Shown piece by piece: positions 36,323-45,845 of a stretch of DNA of 64,000 bases. Both the position numbers and the translations under genes were made by a program. The notes under the pieces are model-generated. The model searched no databases and was not told the DNA's origin. It saw only the letters and a program-made list of their open reading frames with translations. This stretch comes from Planctomycetaceae bacterium. Lineage in GTDB: Bacteria; Planctomycetota; Planctomycetia; Planctomycetales; Planctomycetaceae. The stretch's first letter is position 1; each line of letters begins with the position of its first letter. The stretch spans positions 1-64,000 of the forward strand of contig PBSL01000019.1 in assembly GCA_002726205.1 (NCBI GenBank). The letters are read 5' to 3'.

Positions 36323-38239
36323 CTAGTCGGGCTGTCGCTGCCGGAACCCGCCGGCGGGAAATCGCCGGGCCTGTCGATCGTGGTAGCCTGCCTTGGACTG
36401 GTCGTCGATCCGTTCGTACAGCGGTACAAGTGCCGCGTGCAATGCCCCCTGGCCCGGGGCGATAACCAGGGCCTTTTCGAAGGCGGCGATTGCCTGGTCG
36501 AGGCGCTCGGTTCGGGCACAGCAGTGGCCCAGCAGGGCCCAGAAAAGCGGATCGCGCCGTTTTGCCGTGATCTCCCGCAGCAGATCGATCGCCCCGGTGA
36601 AATCCTGCCTCTCGATCAGGGCTCGGGCCTTGACGCGAGCTGCCAGGATGCGGTCGTTGGTCGTCGAAGGGCCATCCAGCACGCGGTCGGCAAGTTGCTC
36701 GGCCTGCTCGCGCCTGCGTGACTCCCAGGCGATCTCGGCGCGGGCTGCCGAGAGTGTCGCGTCTCCACGGATCCGCTTCGCGGCCCGGTCGAGCAGCCGG
36801 TCAGCCCGGGCCAGGAATTTCGCGTGTCGCCACGGTCGCTGAAAATGAAGCCGGAAGTAGGCCAGTCCGAGCATGCGTTCCTGTTCGGGCTTGGAGAATC
36901 CCGAGAGATCCTGGCTGGTGGTGAGTTCGCCTTCGGCGGTGAAATCGGGTTCGTGGTCGGGCTTGGCCTCGGCGGAGGTGTCACCGGCCGTGGCATGAAC
37001 GGCAATCCGGTGATGGGTGAAAGCGATGTGAGGTATTTCGGTGGCGACCCGGGGCATGTGGCAACTGGTGCAGGCGTCGGCGATCGGCGCGGTTTCCCGT
37101 CTCCGGTCCGGGTTCTCGCCGCAGGCCTTGGCCCGGTGGCAGTCCAGGCAGATCCGCCGCTGGTAGGTTGCCTCGTCGCTGTCTGTTCGAGGTTGGTGAG
37201 GATCGTGGGGGTCGTGACAGGTCACGCATGACAGCCCGCCGGCCTGTTGGTAGCAACGACTTTGATGCAGCTGATCGACATGACCGACCACGGTCATCTC
37301 GGGACCGGTTCCGGTGAGCTGGTACTCGATCCGCTCGTCGACCAGCGGGTGGCCGGGCCGGAAATCACCCGGCCGTCGGCCGCGGACGATGACCTTGACG
37401 TCGGCCTGCAGGTGGCACTGCTGGCAGACAGCTTCGGCCAGGGCCCGCGGCAGGTGTTTCGGGTTGACGATCGTGTGGTCGATGTCGTGGTTGCCGGCGG
37501 GTTTGGCTGGTGAAGTCGACTTGCGGTGGTGCTCGACGTGCAGTGATCCGGGCCCGTGGCATCGTTCACAGCCGATCGACAACTCGTTGTGGGGGAAGCT
37601 GAAGCCGTGCGGTTCCCGCCGCTCGACCAGCCCGGCGTGGCACAGCAGGCAGCCACGAGTGGCACGGCGACGGAATGAATCGTGGATCAGGTAGTCATAG
37701 CCGGGCGACATGTCCCAGCTCTTTCGCGAGGCATACCAGGTCACCGGGGACTCGACTAAGTGTCCGTCGAGTTCGACGAGGTAGGTTCTGGAAAACCGTC
37801 CCGATCCAACCAGGTAGTCGACAGGATGGTCGCTGAGCGTGACGCGAGTGCCGTCGTCGAGAACCAGGGATTCCCGATGATGCATTCGTTTGCCGACACG
37901 GGCCACCTCGTAGTGTCGACCGCTCTTGTCGTGATCGAAGCGTGCATCGGGTGGTTCGTTTGCCGGCACCACCTTCGACATCGACCGCGCGTGTGCGGTT
38001 GCCGTCCAGGTCGCGTGCTGATCGGCGTGGCATTTGGTGCACCGTTGCGAGCCGACGAAGGCGACCAGCGGATCCGCGTTGAGGAACACCGTGGTGGGCC
38101 GTGACGGGATCGGCGTGGGGTCGGTGGCGGCAGGTGCCGCCACCGGCGGAGCCACCCGTTGACAACCGGTGACGATGACCAGGCAGGCCAGCAGCAGGAA
38201 ACGCGGTCCCGGGCGGTGGATGGGGATGTTGGAGGTCAT
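36323..38239 (-). CDS. Seven-heme cytochrome c lipoprotein with C-terminal TPRs
   Basis: The protein has 638 residues. The signal ends in IVTGCQR (lipobox), so it is a lipoprotein, unlike its paralogue at 17922-19805, which has a membrane anchor. Seven heme motifs follow in the same order: CTKCH, CLLCH, CERCH, CQQCH, CVTCH, CLDCH and CTSCH, and shared blocks include GCERCHGPGSLHVEHH and VCQQCHLQ. TPRs cover about 450-620. The start codon overlaps the stop of the upstream TPR/ASPIC gene by 4 nt (ATGA), so the two should be made in linked amounts and act together, perhaps in extracellular electron transfer; that role is inference. Confidence 0.93.
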   Translation of the reverse strand: MTSNIPIHRPGPRFLLLACLVIVTGCQRVAPPVAAPAATDPTPIPSRPTTVFLNADPLVAFVGSQRCTKCHADQHATWTATAHARSMSKVVPANEPPDARFDHDKSGRHYEVARVGKRMHHRESLVLDDGTRVTLSDHPVDYLVGSGRFSRTYLVELDGHLVESPVTWYASRKSWDMSPGYDYLIHDSFRRRATRGCLLCHAGLVERREPHGFSFPHNELSIGCERCHGPGSLHVEHHRKSTSPAKPAGNHDIDHTIVNPKHLPRALAEAVCQQCHLQADVKVIVRGRRPGDFRPGHPLVDERIEYQLTGTGPEMTVVGHVDQLHQSRCYQQAGGLSCVTCHDPHDPHQPRTDSDEATYQRRICLDCHRAKACGENPDRRRETAPIADACTSCHMPRVATEIPHIAFTHHRIAVHATAGDTSAEAKPDHEPDFTAEGELTTSQDLSGFSKPEQERMLGLAYFRLHFQRPWRHAKFLARADRLLDRAAKRIRGDATLSAARAEIAWESRRREQAEQLADRVLDGPSTTNDRILAARVKARALIERQDFTGAIDLLREITAKRRDPLFWALLGHCCARTERLDQAIAAFEKALVIAPGQGALHAALVPLYERIDDQSKAGYHDRQARRFPAGGFRQRQPD

Positions 38240-41200
38240 TGCCGGACCCGTTGTCGTGTCACGATTGGGGGCGGCGGTCTGTTATCGATCGCGAAACCGC
38301 CCCGGCCCTCGACAATGACCAGCGTGCGGTCGGCGTCGATCCGGGCCAGTTGCTGCTGGTGGCCGGAGGGCCAGCGGATCGAGATGGAATCCAGTGTCGA
38401 GGTGGCGCCCAGGCCGATGACGAGCTGGTGCTGGTTGCTGACCAGAAAGCCGTCACCGGCAGTCAACTGGCCGGTCCAGGTGCGGCCACCGGCGACGGCC
38501 GTCACGGTCGTTCCAATCGCGTCGCGGGCGGAACGCGTGCCGACCAGTCGCAGGACAAGGTGGTGGCCGACCTTTGCGGTGGTGTTGGTCAGCAGGGCCA
38601 GTGGGGCATCGAGGTGAGTGATCACTGCATCCTCGCGACCGTCGCGATTCCAGTCGATTCGTGCCAGGCCGCGTCCGATGTGATCGACGGCGAAGTAGCT
38701 GCCCAGTTGATCGGCCGGGACGGTTGCGAATCGGCCCCGGCCGCTGTTGCGGAAACACAACGGCGGCATCGCCAGTTGTTCTCCGTCGCGGACGTGACCG
38801 GGAAGATGGCCGTTGGTCACCAGCAGGTCGAGGTCGCCGTCGAGGTCGCCGTCGAGGAACTCGGTGCCCCAGCCGACCAGCGGAAAACCCTCGCTGAAGA
38901 GTCCCGCGTTGCGGGTGCGGTCCAGAAAATGGCTGCCGGATCCGCTTGCCGCGGTTTTCTGCAGCGAGTACAGCGTATTGGACTGCCCGGCGTAGTTGGT
39001 GACGAACAGGTCGAGGGTGCCGTCGCCGTCGGCGTCACCGACGGCAATCCCCATGCAGCTTTCCGGCTCGCCCTCGTCGCTGAAGGCCAGCCCGGTTCTT
39101 GCGGCGGTTTCCCTGAGTGACAGCTGGCCCGGCTTGCCGTCGGCCGGGTTCTGGAACAGGAAATTCGGCCGGGTGTCGTTGACGACGAACAGATCGAGCC
39201 GTCCGGACCCGTTGAAATCGGCAGCCACGACTCCCAGCCCCTTGCCTCCGGAGTGGACGATTCCGCTGGTTGCCGTCACGTCCCGGAATCCACCGTCGCC
39301 GGTGTTGAGGAACAGGCGATCCTGGGCGGCTGCGAAGTCACCGGGTCCGCAAGGGTGCGGGGTGCTGGATCCCGGCGGGCACGCTGTCAGAAAGAGGTTC
39401 TCGCCGGCGAGATAGTTGACGACGTAGAGGTCCGCAAGGGCGTCGCCGTCAAGATCAGCCAACAGGCTGCTGACCGACCAATGGTCGCCGGCAATCCCGG
39501 CGGCCTTCGTCTCGTCGCTGTAAGTGCCGTCGCCGTTGTTGATCAACAGCCGGTTGCCGCCGATGTTGGCGACATGGATGTCGGCAAACCCGTCGCCGTT
39601 GATGTCGCCAACGGCCACGCCCTGCCCGTAACCGGTCTGATCGATCCCCGCCTCCACGGTGACATCGACAAACCTGCCCGTGCCAGTGTTGCGGAACAGG
39701 CGATCGCGGGGCGGAACGGCCGGGGGACGGGCGGTAGGCCGGGCCAGGGGATCGCGTCGATCGACAGGTTGGTGGTTGCCCTGGGGCAGGTAGAGATCAG
39801 GCCAGCCGTCGTGATCGAAATCAACGACCCCGATTCCTCCCCCGTTGGTTTCCGGCAGGCGGCTCTGTTGGATCGGGTCGGTGGCATCGCTGTAATACCG
39901 GAAATCCAGTCCCACCGCCCGGGCATCGTCACGAAAGCTGATCGGCCCGGTCCCGTTGCGATCAGAGCCGGGATCCTCTCCCGCCACCGCTGCCGCGTCA
40001 GTCCACTCGGGTGTCGGCAGCGAGGAGAGGTCGTGTTGTGTGACTGGATTGAAGGTGTCTACCGTTCGCGGATCGCCGGGCCTGGCGATGAACGGTCGCA
40101 GTTGCTTGAGTTGTTCCTGCGGCCAGTCCAGTGTCGGGTTGTTCTTCAGGGCGAACAGTGACCAGGCCGTGGCTTCCCAGGCCCTCCCCAGTTGAGCGTT
40201 GAGTTCGACCACGCGGCGAAGGCGATTGCCGGTGCCGGCATCGCCGTAGCGGGGATTGCCGGCGAGGCCTTTAAGAAGGGTGACGAGTTCCGAGAGTTGC
40301 CGGGCCCGCTGGCGGAAGGGAACCGATTCGCTGTCGCGACCGAGCCGGGTCAGGACCTGGGCCAGTTGCAGGTTGGCGGCCAGCTGGTTGGGATCGCGGC
40401 GGAGGCATTCCCAGTAACATCGTGCCGCCACCTTGTCCTGCCGCCTGCCGCGGGCCCAGCTGGCCCGGGCCAGCCAGGTTCGCGGATCCTGATCGGCTTG
40501 GCCGGGCAGGCGGCGGTGCCAGTCCAGGAACGCACCGGCATCGCCGCCGCGGGCCAGCAGCACGCCGAGCAGGCCCCAGGCCTCGTCTTGTCGCGGATCG
40601 CCGGCGACGACTGTTTCGAGCAACGCGATCGCGTCCTGGTCGCGGTTTCCCGATTCGGCCAGTCGTGCCAACCCGATTGCCGGAACCGGGTCGTCGGGCA
40701 TCGCCTGTCGCGCCAGCCTGAGAAAGTCGTCTCGACGCATCGTCCTGGGACCGGACCGGATCTTGAACGATATGGTCTCGATCACCCACTCGGCGTTGCC
40801 CAGCAGAAAGAGATGTTGTTCGGTGGACTGGCCGCTGCGGACCAGGTCCATCAGCAGCGTCTCGGCCGACCGCCGCCGACCCTCGGCCACCAGCAGGTTG
40901 AGCAGTCCATTGCGGGCGTTGTCCTGGTCGGGTTTGATTTCCAGCGCCCGGCGATAGTGCTTTTCGGCCCGGCCGAGCTGGTGAAGCTGCAGGGCGAGAA
41001 TATCAGCGGCCAACGCGTGTGCCAGGGCCCGGTCGTCGGGCTTGTCGCTGACTTTGATCACCTCCAGGAAACACTCGACCGCGTCTTCGAACCGTTTCTG
41101 CTGCACGATTGATTCGCCGGCAATGATCCACGCGTCGACGGCCAATTCGGTGCCCTGGTCGATTGCCTTTCGTGCGAATTCCTCCGCGGTGACAAATTCC

Positions 41201-41358
41201 CTGCGGTCGAGCGACTGCTTGGCCTGGGTCAACAGGAGATCGGCCTCGGAGAGATCGGGTGGCCGTTCGATCAGGCCGGCGCAGATCAACGCGACCAGTC
41301 CACCGATCGCAACAAACACGACCGACACGATCAGGGGTGCCTTGAACCGACCGGCCAT
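38236..41358 (-). CDS. TPR, FG-GAP repeat and ASPIC/UnbV domain protein
   Basis: The protein has 1040 residues. A single N-terminal membrane segment (about 8-30, IVSVVFVAIGGLVALICAG) is followed by TPRs up to about 430. From about 480 it has FG-GAP/VCBS repeats with calcium-type loops such as DFDHDGWPDLYLP, DINGDGFADIHVAN, DLDGDALADLYVVN, DADGDGTLDLFVTN and DLDGDLDLLVTNG. The ASPIC/UnbV domain near the end has GHHLVLRLVGTRSARDAIG and ISIRWPSGHQQQL. The membrane anchor places the repeat region outside. It is coupled to the heptaheme cytochrome gene by a 4-nt overlap. Function is unknown; ASPIC/UnbV proteins with TPRs are common in planctomycetes. Confidence 0.93.
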   Translation of the reverse strand: MAGRFKAPLIVSVVFVAIGGLVALICAGLIERPPDLSEADLLLTQAKQSLDRREFVTAEEFARKAIDQGTELAVDAWIIAGESIVQQKRFEDAVECFLEVIKVSDKPDDRALAHALAADILALQLHQLGRAEKHYRRALEIKPDQDNARNGLLNLLVAEGRRRSAETLLMDLVRSGQSTEQHLFLLGNAEWVIETISFKIRSGPRTMRRDDFLRLARQAMPDDPVPAIGLARLAESGNRDQDAIALLETVVAGDPRQDEAWGLLGVLLARGGDAGAFLDWHRRLPGQADQDPRTWLARASWARGRRQDKVAARCYWECLRRDPNQLAANLQLAQVLTRLGRDSESVPFRQRARQLSELVTLLKGLAGNPRYGDAGTGNRLRRVVELNAQLGRAWEATAWSLFALKNNPTLDWPQEQLKQLRPFIARPGDPRTVDTFNPVTQHDLSSLPTPEWTDAAAVAGEDPGSDRNGTGPISFRDDARAVGLDFRYYSDATDPIQQSRLPETNGGGIGVVDFDHDGWPDLYLPQGNHQPVDRRDPLARPTARPPAVPPRDRLFRNTGTGRFVDVTVEAGIDQTGYGQGVAVGDINGDGFADIHVANIGGNRLLINNGDGTYSDETKAAGIAGDHWSVSSLLADLDGDALADLYVVNYLAGENLFLTACPPGSSTPHPCGPGDFAAAQDRLFLNTGDGGFRDVTATSGIVHSGGKGLGVVAADFNGSGRLDLFVVNDTRPNFLFQNPADGKPGQLSLRETAARTGLAFSDEGEPESCMGIAVGDADGDGTLDLFVTNYAGQSNTLYSLQKTAASGSGSHFLDRTRNAGLFSEGFPLVGWGTEFLDGDLDGDLDLLVTNGHLPGHVRDGEQLAMPPLCFRNSGRGRFATVPADQLGSYFAVDHIGRGLARIDWNRDGREDAVITHLDAPLALLTNTTAKVGHHLVLRLVGTRSARDAIGTTVTAVAGGRTWTGQLTAGDGFLVSNQHQLVIGLGATSTLDSISIRWPSGHQQQLARIDADRTLVIVEGRGGFAIDNRPPPPIVTRQRVRQ

Positions 41359-41576
41359 CCAGTGAATCTCCCGCTAAGCAGAACGTGGCCGGTTCCGACC
41401 ACTCGAACCACGGGGATCCCGTCCCTGTCGACCCCACTGGAATTCTCGCCTAACTCGCGGCATGATCTCAAGATAGTGGTGGCTCCCCCGTCCCGCAATC
41501 GGGGTTGGTCGCTTCCGGTGGACGATCAAGCAGCCCGCCGAAGTTTCTTTCCGGTAACCCGCCTGGGACTGACAGC

Positions 41577-42563
41577 ATGACGACCGAGAATGACGCGGTG
41601 GGCCAGGGAGAGTTTCGCTACGAGCCGTTGCCGGGCTGGGACCAGTTGCCTGCCGACTGGAGTTACGGTGAGGTTGTCGGTGCTGCCACCGATTCATCCG
41701 GCAACCTCTATGCCTTCAACCGGGGTGCGCACCCGGTGATCGTCTACTCGGCTGAGGGAACCTGCCAGGGGTCGTGGGGTGAGGGGCAGTTCCAGCGGCC
41801 CCATGGAATCTGGGTGACCAGTGACGACCAGTTGTGGCTGAGCGACGACCATGGCCACGTGGTGCACCGCTACACGACCGACGGTCGACGTTTGCAGACG
41901 CTGGGAACCGAGGGTGTGCCCAGCGACACCGGTGTGGTCGACATGGACTACCGGACACTGAAACAACCGGCCGGTCCGTTCAACCTGCCGACCAATCTTG
42001 CCGTGGCCCCCGACGGGCGGCTGTTCGTCACCGATGGCTACGGCAACTGCCGGGTGCACCGGTTCTCGGCAGAGGGAGAACACGAGACGAGCTGGGGAAC
42101 GCCCGGTGCAGGGCCGGGCCAGTTCCACCTGCCGCACGGGATCGATGTCGATTCCGCGGGAGTGGTTTTCGTCTGCGATCGCGAGAACAGCCGGTTGCAG
42201 CTGTTTGACTCCGACGGCGGGTTCCTGGAAGAGTGGACCGACGTCGCGCGACCGTGCGAGGTCTTTCTCGACGCCGATGACACGGTCTATGTCGCCGAAC
42301 TTGGCTGGCACGCCGGCACCAACGACCCGCGGTTCGACGAAACCGGCGGACGCGTCAGTATCTTCAGCCGCCAGGGCGAACTGCTGTCGCGGTTTGGTGG
42401 AGGCAGCGATCCGTACGCTCCCGGTGATTTCGCGGCACCGCATGACATCTGGGTCGATTCGCAGGGTGACATCTACACGTCGGAGGTCATCGCTTCGGCC
42501 GCCGTGCCGCGAGGGCTGGTCGGCCCGGATTGCCCGACGTTGCAGAAGTTTCGCAAGATCTGA
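41577..42563 (+). CDS. Six-bladed NHL-type beta-propeller protein
   Basis: The ATG at 41577 gives 328 residues; an upstream frame start at 41505 adds 24 residues without similarity. NHL-type motifs recur: FQRPHGIWVTSDDQLWLSDD, FNLPTNLAVAPDGRLFVTDG, FHLPHGIDVDSAGVVFVCDR and FAAPHDIWVDSQGDIYTSEV. The fold resembles peptidyl-alpha-hydroxyglycine alpha-amidating lyase and other six-bladed propellers. No signal peptide is seen, so it may be cytoplasmic. The acetamidase/formamidase gene begins 42 nt later, so both may act in breaking amide bonds, but this rests on context alone. Confidence 0.88.
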   Translation: MTTENDAVGQGEFRYEPLPGWDQLPADWSYGEVVGAATDSSGNLYAFNRGAHPVIVYSAEGTCQGSWGEGQFQRPHGIWVTSDDQLWLSDDHGHVVHRYTTDGRRLQTLGTEGVPSDTGVVDMDYRTLKQPAGPFNLPTNLAVAPDGRLFVTDGYGNCRVHRFSAEGEHETSWGTPGAGPGQFHLPHGIDVDSAGVVFVCDRENSRLQLFDSDGGFLEEWTDVARPCEVFLDADDTVYVAELGWHAGTNDPRFDETGGRVSIFSRQGELLSRFGGGSDPYAPGDFAAPHDIWVDSQGDIYTSEVIASAAVPRGLVGPDCPTLQKFRKI

Positions 42564-42605
42564 TCCCGTCGATTTGCCGGTTCTCAAACAGGACACCCGG
42601 TTGCC

Positions 42606-43517
42606 ATGGAACACCAGTTCACACCCACGCACTACTTCACCACCCTGGGGTCTCACGAGCCGGTCCTGACCGTCCAGCCGGGCGATTCGGTTGTGACCAC
42701 GACCGTTGATGCTCGCGGCAAGGACGCCAATCGCGAGCAGGTGACACCCCGGGGGAATCCCCAGACCGGGCCGTTTTTTGTCGAGGGCGCCGAGCCGGGC
42801 GACACGCTGATCGTCAGGCTCGACTCGATCGCTCCCAATCGTGACTGGGCGTTTTGTGGATCCAGTGTGGCACCCAACGTCGTCCGCCCGGATTTCGTTC
42901 TCGAATTGCCCGAGGCGGGGATGGCCGAGTGGGACGTGGATGTCGTCAACGGGACGGCGACGCTGACGACGCCCGAGTCGAAGCTCGGCCGGCTGACGCT
43001 TCCTTTGGACCCGATGATCGGCTGCTTTGGCGTTGCCGCGAAAGGTGGGCAGGCCATCTCCACGGCCACCTCGGCCGAGCACGGCGGCAACATGGATTAC
43101 CGGGGTTTTCGGACGGGCGTGACGGTGTATTTTCCGGTGTTCGAACCCGGGGCCCTGTTTTTCCTGGGCGATGGACACGCGTTGCAGGGAGATGGCGAGA
43201 TCGTCGGATCGGGACTGGAGATCTCGATGGACGTTCGATTCACGCTGGACTTGATCAAGGAGCACGAGATCGGTTGGCCGCGTGGCGAGAACGACGAGGA
43301 GATCTTCAGCGTCGGCAACGCGCGGCCGCTGGACGAGGCGACTCAGAACGCAACGACCGAAATGCTGCGTTGGCTGGTCCAGGACCACGGTCTCGACGCA
43401 CGGGGTGCCAACCTGCTGCTGGCACAGTGTGTCCGCTATGACCTGGGCAACATGTTCGACCCCGCCTACACGATGGTCTGCCGGGTCGCGAAGTCGCTGT
43501 TGCCGTCAGGGTCCTGA
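42606..43517 (+). CDS. Acetamidase/formamidase family protein
   Basis: The protein has 303 residues, matching the FmdA/AmdA family. Typical parts: VQPGDSVVTTTVDARGKDAN, GPFFVEGAEPGDTLIVRLDSI, LPLDPMIGCFGVA, HGGNMDYR and LFFLGDGHALQGDGEIVGSGLE. The family hydrolyses formamide, acetamide or related short amides to ammonium and an acid. It has no signal peptide. It is in a pair with the NHL-propeller gene, and its end overlaps the convergent SGNH hydrolase by 12 nt. The exact substrate cannot be set. Confidence 0.93.
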   Translation: MEHQFTPTHYFTTLGSHEPVLTVQPGDSVVTTTVDARGKDANREQVTPRGNPQTGPFFVEGAEPGDTLIVRLDSIAPNRDWAFCGSSVAPNVVRPDFVLELPEAGMAEWDVDVVNGTATLTTPESKLGRLTLPLDPMIGCFGVAAKGGQAISTATSAEHGGNMDYRGFRTGVTVYFPVFEPGALFFLGDGHALQGDGEIVGSGLEISMDVRFTLDLIKEHEIGWPRGENDEEIFSVGNARPLDEATQNATTEMLRWLVQDHGLDARGANLLLAQCVRYDLGNMFDPAYTMVCRVAKSLLPSGS

Positions 43518-44690
43518 GCTGGCAGCGTCGGCAGACGCCGCCAGCATCGATCTGATCGCCTCGGCGATCTGTCGGGCGACGGTCGCGTGAGCGATTTCGT
43601 TGGGGTGCTGATCGGCCGGATCGACCCACAGCCGTCGAGTTTCCCCTGCGGCCCTTCGCGCCAGCGGTTCCCACAGGTCGGCCACCGTGGCCCGACCACA
43701 GTGGGCGGCGACCCGTTCATGGATTGCGCGGAAGGGGTGATTGGCGAGATCAAACAGCAGCGGGAACACGGCCACCAGCAACGGGGGTTCGATCTGCTGC
43801 AGGGCGTCGATCGAGGCCGCGCACGACTTCCAGCCACCGGTGGTCTCGGAAAACGTCGCCCGGTAATACGCGGCGGTTGCCGAGTCGAGTCGATTGGCCG
43901 CCCACAGGCTCCAGGCTCCCCGGACCAGCCGCGAGCGGAAGGGCCAGCCATCCGGCGATCGTGTCAGCCGGTCGCGCTGGCGTTCGATCGACCGTGGCAC
44001 CCGGCCCGGTTCCTCCCCGTTTGTGTCGATCCGGAACAGCCGCTCCTCGGCGTCGTTGAGCGTGAAGGTGTAGACGACCAGGTCGGGATCGAGGTGGACG
44101 GCGTAACGTTGCCAGGTCCAGACCGCATCCGAGGCGTTGTGACCTCCGACGCCGAGGTTGTAGACCTCGAGACGGCGTCCCGAGGCGGCCAGTTCTGGAC
44201 CCAGTTTGTCGGCGACCCGTTCGACGAACGTGTCGTTGTCGTGAACCCCCTCGCCGAAGGTGATCGAATCTCCGAGAAAGACGATGCGAATCGTACCGGC
44301 GGGTTTTTCGCCGGCGGGCTGGATCCGTCCGTCAGCCTGCTCGGCCAGCGGAAACTCGCCTCCCCGGAATCCCAACCGGTTGGTGACGTGTTCGACGGTG
44401 CGATCTGCTCCGAAGTAACCTCGCGGGTTCCGCGCGTACCGGAAGCGGATCGTTTCGGAGGGCTTGTTCACGTGGCGGATCCACCCCCCGTCGTCGGGGG
44501 GAGGAATCAGCTTGAACTGGGCAGGAAACGTGTGCGGTTCCGGGAACCGGGGCTGGTCGACAAGCCACAGCAGGCATTCGCCCAGCAGCACGGCGACGAA
44601 AAGTCCGCCGGCGGTCACCGCCAGCCTGTGTTTCCGCGGCCGGGCCGGTGGCGACATCTCCGGATCCGGGGTGGTGGTCTCGGCGTTCAT
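43506..44690 (-). CDS. Membrane-anchored SGNH hydrolase
   Basis: I use the ATG at 44690, which overlaps the previous stop as TGATG; a longer frame to 44822 exists but would run over the upstream gene. The protein has 394 residues. An anchor (LAVTAGGLFVAVLLGECLLWLV) leads to the SGNH blocks: FLGDSITFGEGV (Ser nucleophile), NLGVGGHNASD (Gly), TLNDAEERL (Asn) and DQHPNEIAH (Asp-x-x-His type). It would face the periplasm. Such enzymes remove or move acyl groups on glycans. It forms a coupled pair with the next SGNH gene. Confidence 0.9.
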   Translation of the reverse strand: MNAETTTPDPEMSPPARPRKHRLAVTAGGLFVAVLLGECLLWLVDQPRFPEPHTFPAQFKLIPPPDDGGWIRHVNKPSETIRFRYARNPRGYFGADRTVEHVTNRLGFRGGEFPLAEQADGRIQPAGEKPAGTIRIVFLGDSITFGEGVHDNDTFVERVADKLGPELAASGRRLEVYNLGVGGHNASDAVWTWQRYAVHLDPDLVVYTFTLNDAEERLFRIDTNGEEPGRVPRSIERQRDRLTRSPDGWPFRSRLVRGAWSLWAANRLDSATAAYYRATFSETTGGWKSCAASIDALQQIEPPLLVAVFPLLFDLANHPFRAIHERVAAHCGRATVADLWEPLARRAAGETRRLWVDPADQHPNEIAHATVARQIAEAIRSMLAASADAASSGP

Positions 44691-45745
44691 CACCTTGCGT
44701 CTCCGCCCGGCAGCAGTGGCACGAGTGCCTCGACCGCGAGACCGGCAATCCGTGAGTGGGCCGCCGGGGTGACGTGGATGATGTCCAGGAACAGCGACGG
44801 CTGATCCGGTGGGCGGTTCCATTTCTGCATGGCCGGGACAAGATCGACCAGGGGCAGCTCGTGCTCACGAGCAAACCGGTACAGTTCGACCTGCCACGGC
44901 GTTCGCTCGTCGCGGCTGTTCTCGACCTGGAACCGCTCACACCAGGCGATCAGTGCCAGTCGCGATCCGAGTTGACGGGTTCGAGCATGAAGCCGCGACA
45001 GCAGTTGGCGGTACTCGGCGGGTGTCACCCGCGGTCGAGACCCGCTGCCGGCGAGAGGGGCGTTGGTTCTCCAGAGCCTGCGGGCCAAGTGGCTGTTGCC
45101 GAGAAATCCGGGTGGGCCGAGCGCAGCGTGTTCGAGGTCACCCAGGCCGTCCCAGGCCGCACGATCGTTGAAGCCGAAGCAGGCGACGACCACGTCGGGC
45201 TTGACGCGTGGACCCTCCTGGTCGAGCACGCGGCAGCCCTGGAAGAGCGTGTACCCCGGAACGCCCGCGTTGAGGCACTCGAATCGATGTCCCGGGTTCT
45301 GCTCGTTGAGCCGGTCCTCGCAGTGAGCCACGAAGGTCTGGTCGTGGGCCACGCCAAATCCGAATGTGCAGGAATCGCCCAGGAAGAGCAGGCGGACCTC
45401 GTTGTCCGGCTTGACCGCGGCGATCTCGTGGTCCTCGCGAAATCCCTGCCGGTTGGCGATCACGCCGAAGAACGGACCGCGATCGGTTTCCGTGATCGGT
45501 GCCGGCAGCGTGCTGCCGGGAACCAGCCGCCAGAAGCGTTCGCGGTCGTTGATCAATACGCCGGCGAATCGATCCAGCTTCAATCGCCGCAGTTCGTCGG
45601 TGTCCTGGGTGAAACGGATCGAAGGCGATTCGGGCAACGCCCGCACGAAGGCCTCGGCCAACAGCAGCGCGGTGATCAGAACGATGCCCGACAGCGCCAA
45701 TCGCTTGCCGAGTGAACCAGGAGGGCGGGGGGGCGTATCGGTCAC
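44690..45745 (-). CDS. Membrane-anchored SGNH hydrolase, first in pair
   Basis: The protein has 351 residues and starts at GTG (no strong ribosome-binding site). The anchor (LALSGIVLITALLLAEAFV) precedes the SGNH blocks: FLGDSCTFGFGV with the Ser nucleophile, NAGVPGYTLFQG, GFNDRAAWDG and DIIHVTPAAH. The last block has the usual Asp and His. It overlaps the next gene by one nucleotide, so the two are translationally coupled. It is divergent from the TMTC-like gene at 45846-47516, and the whole set looks like a surface glycan or lipid modification cluster; that reading is inference. Confidence 0.9.
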   Translation of the reverse strand: MTDTPPRPPGSLGKRLALSGIVLITALLLAEAFVRALPESPSIRFTQDTDELRRLKLDRFAGVLINDRERFWRLVPGSTLPAPITETDRGPFFGVIANRQGFREDHEIAAVKPDNEVRLLFLGDSCTFGFGVAHDQTFVAHCEDRLNEQNPGHRFECLNAGVPGYTLFQGCRVLDQEGPRVKPDVVVACFGFNDRAAWDGLGDLEHAALGPPGFLGNSHLARRLWRTNAPLAGSGSRPRVTPAEYRQLLSRLHARTRQLGSRLALIAWCERFQVENSRDERTPWQVELYRFAREHELPLVDLVPAMQKWNRPPDQPSLFLDIIHVTPAAHSRIAGLAVEALVPLLPGGDAR

Positions 45746-45845
45746 GCGGTGAGTTTACTGCAACGGCCTCGGCCGCGCCGAGAAGACTTCGCAGCGACGG
45801 TGGCGATGCCGTATGCTCGATGGTCTCGATCAGACGAGGTGACCG

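Noticed and set aside
41694-43388. 564-residue open frame on the minus strand
   Set aside because: Antisense to the NHL and acetamidase genes, both of which have clear family motifs.
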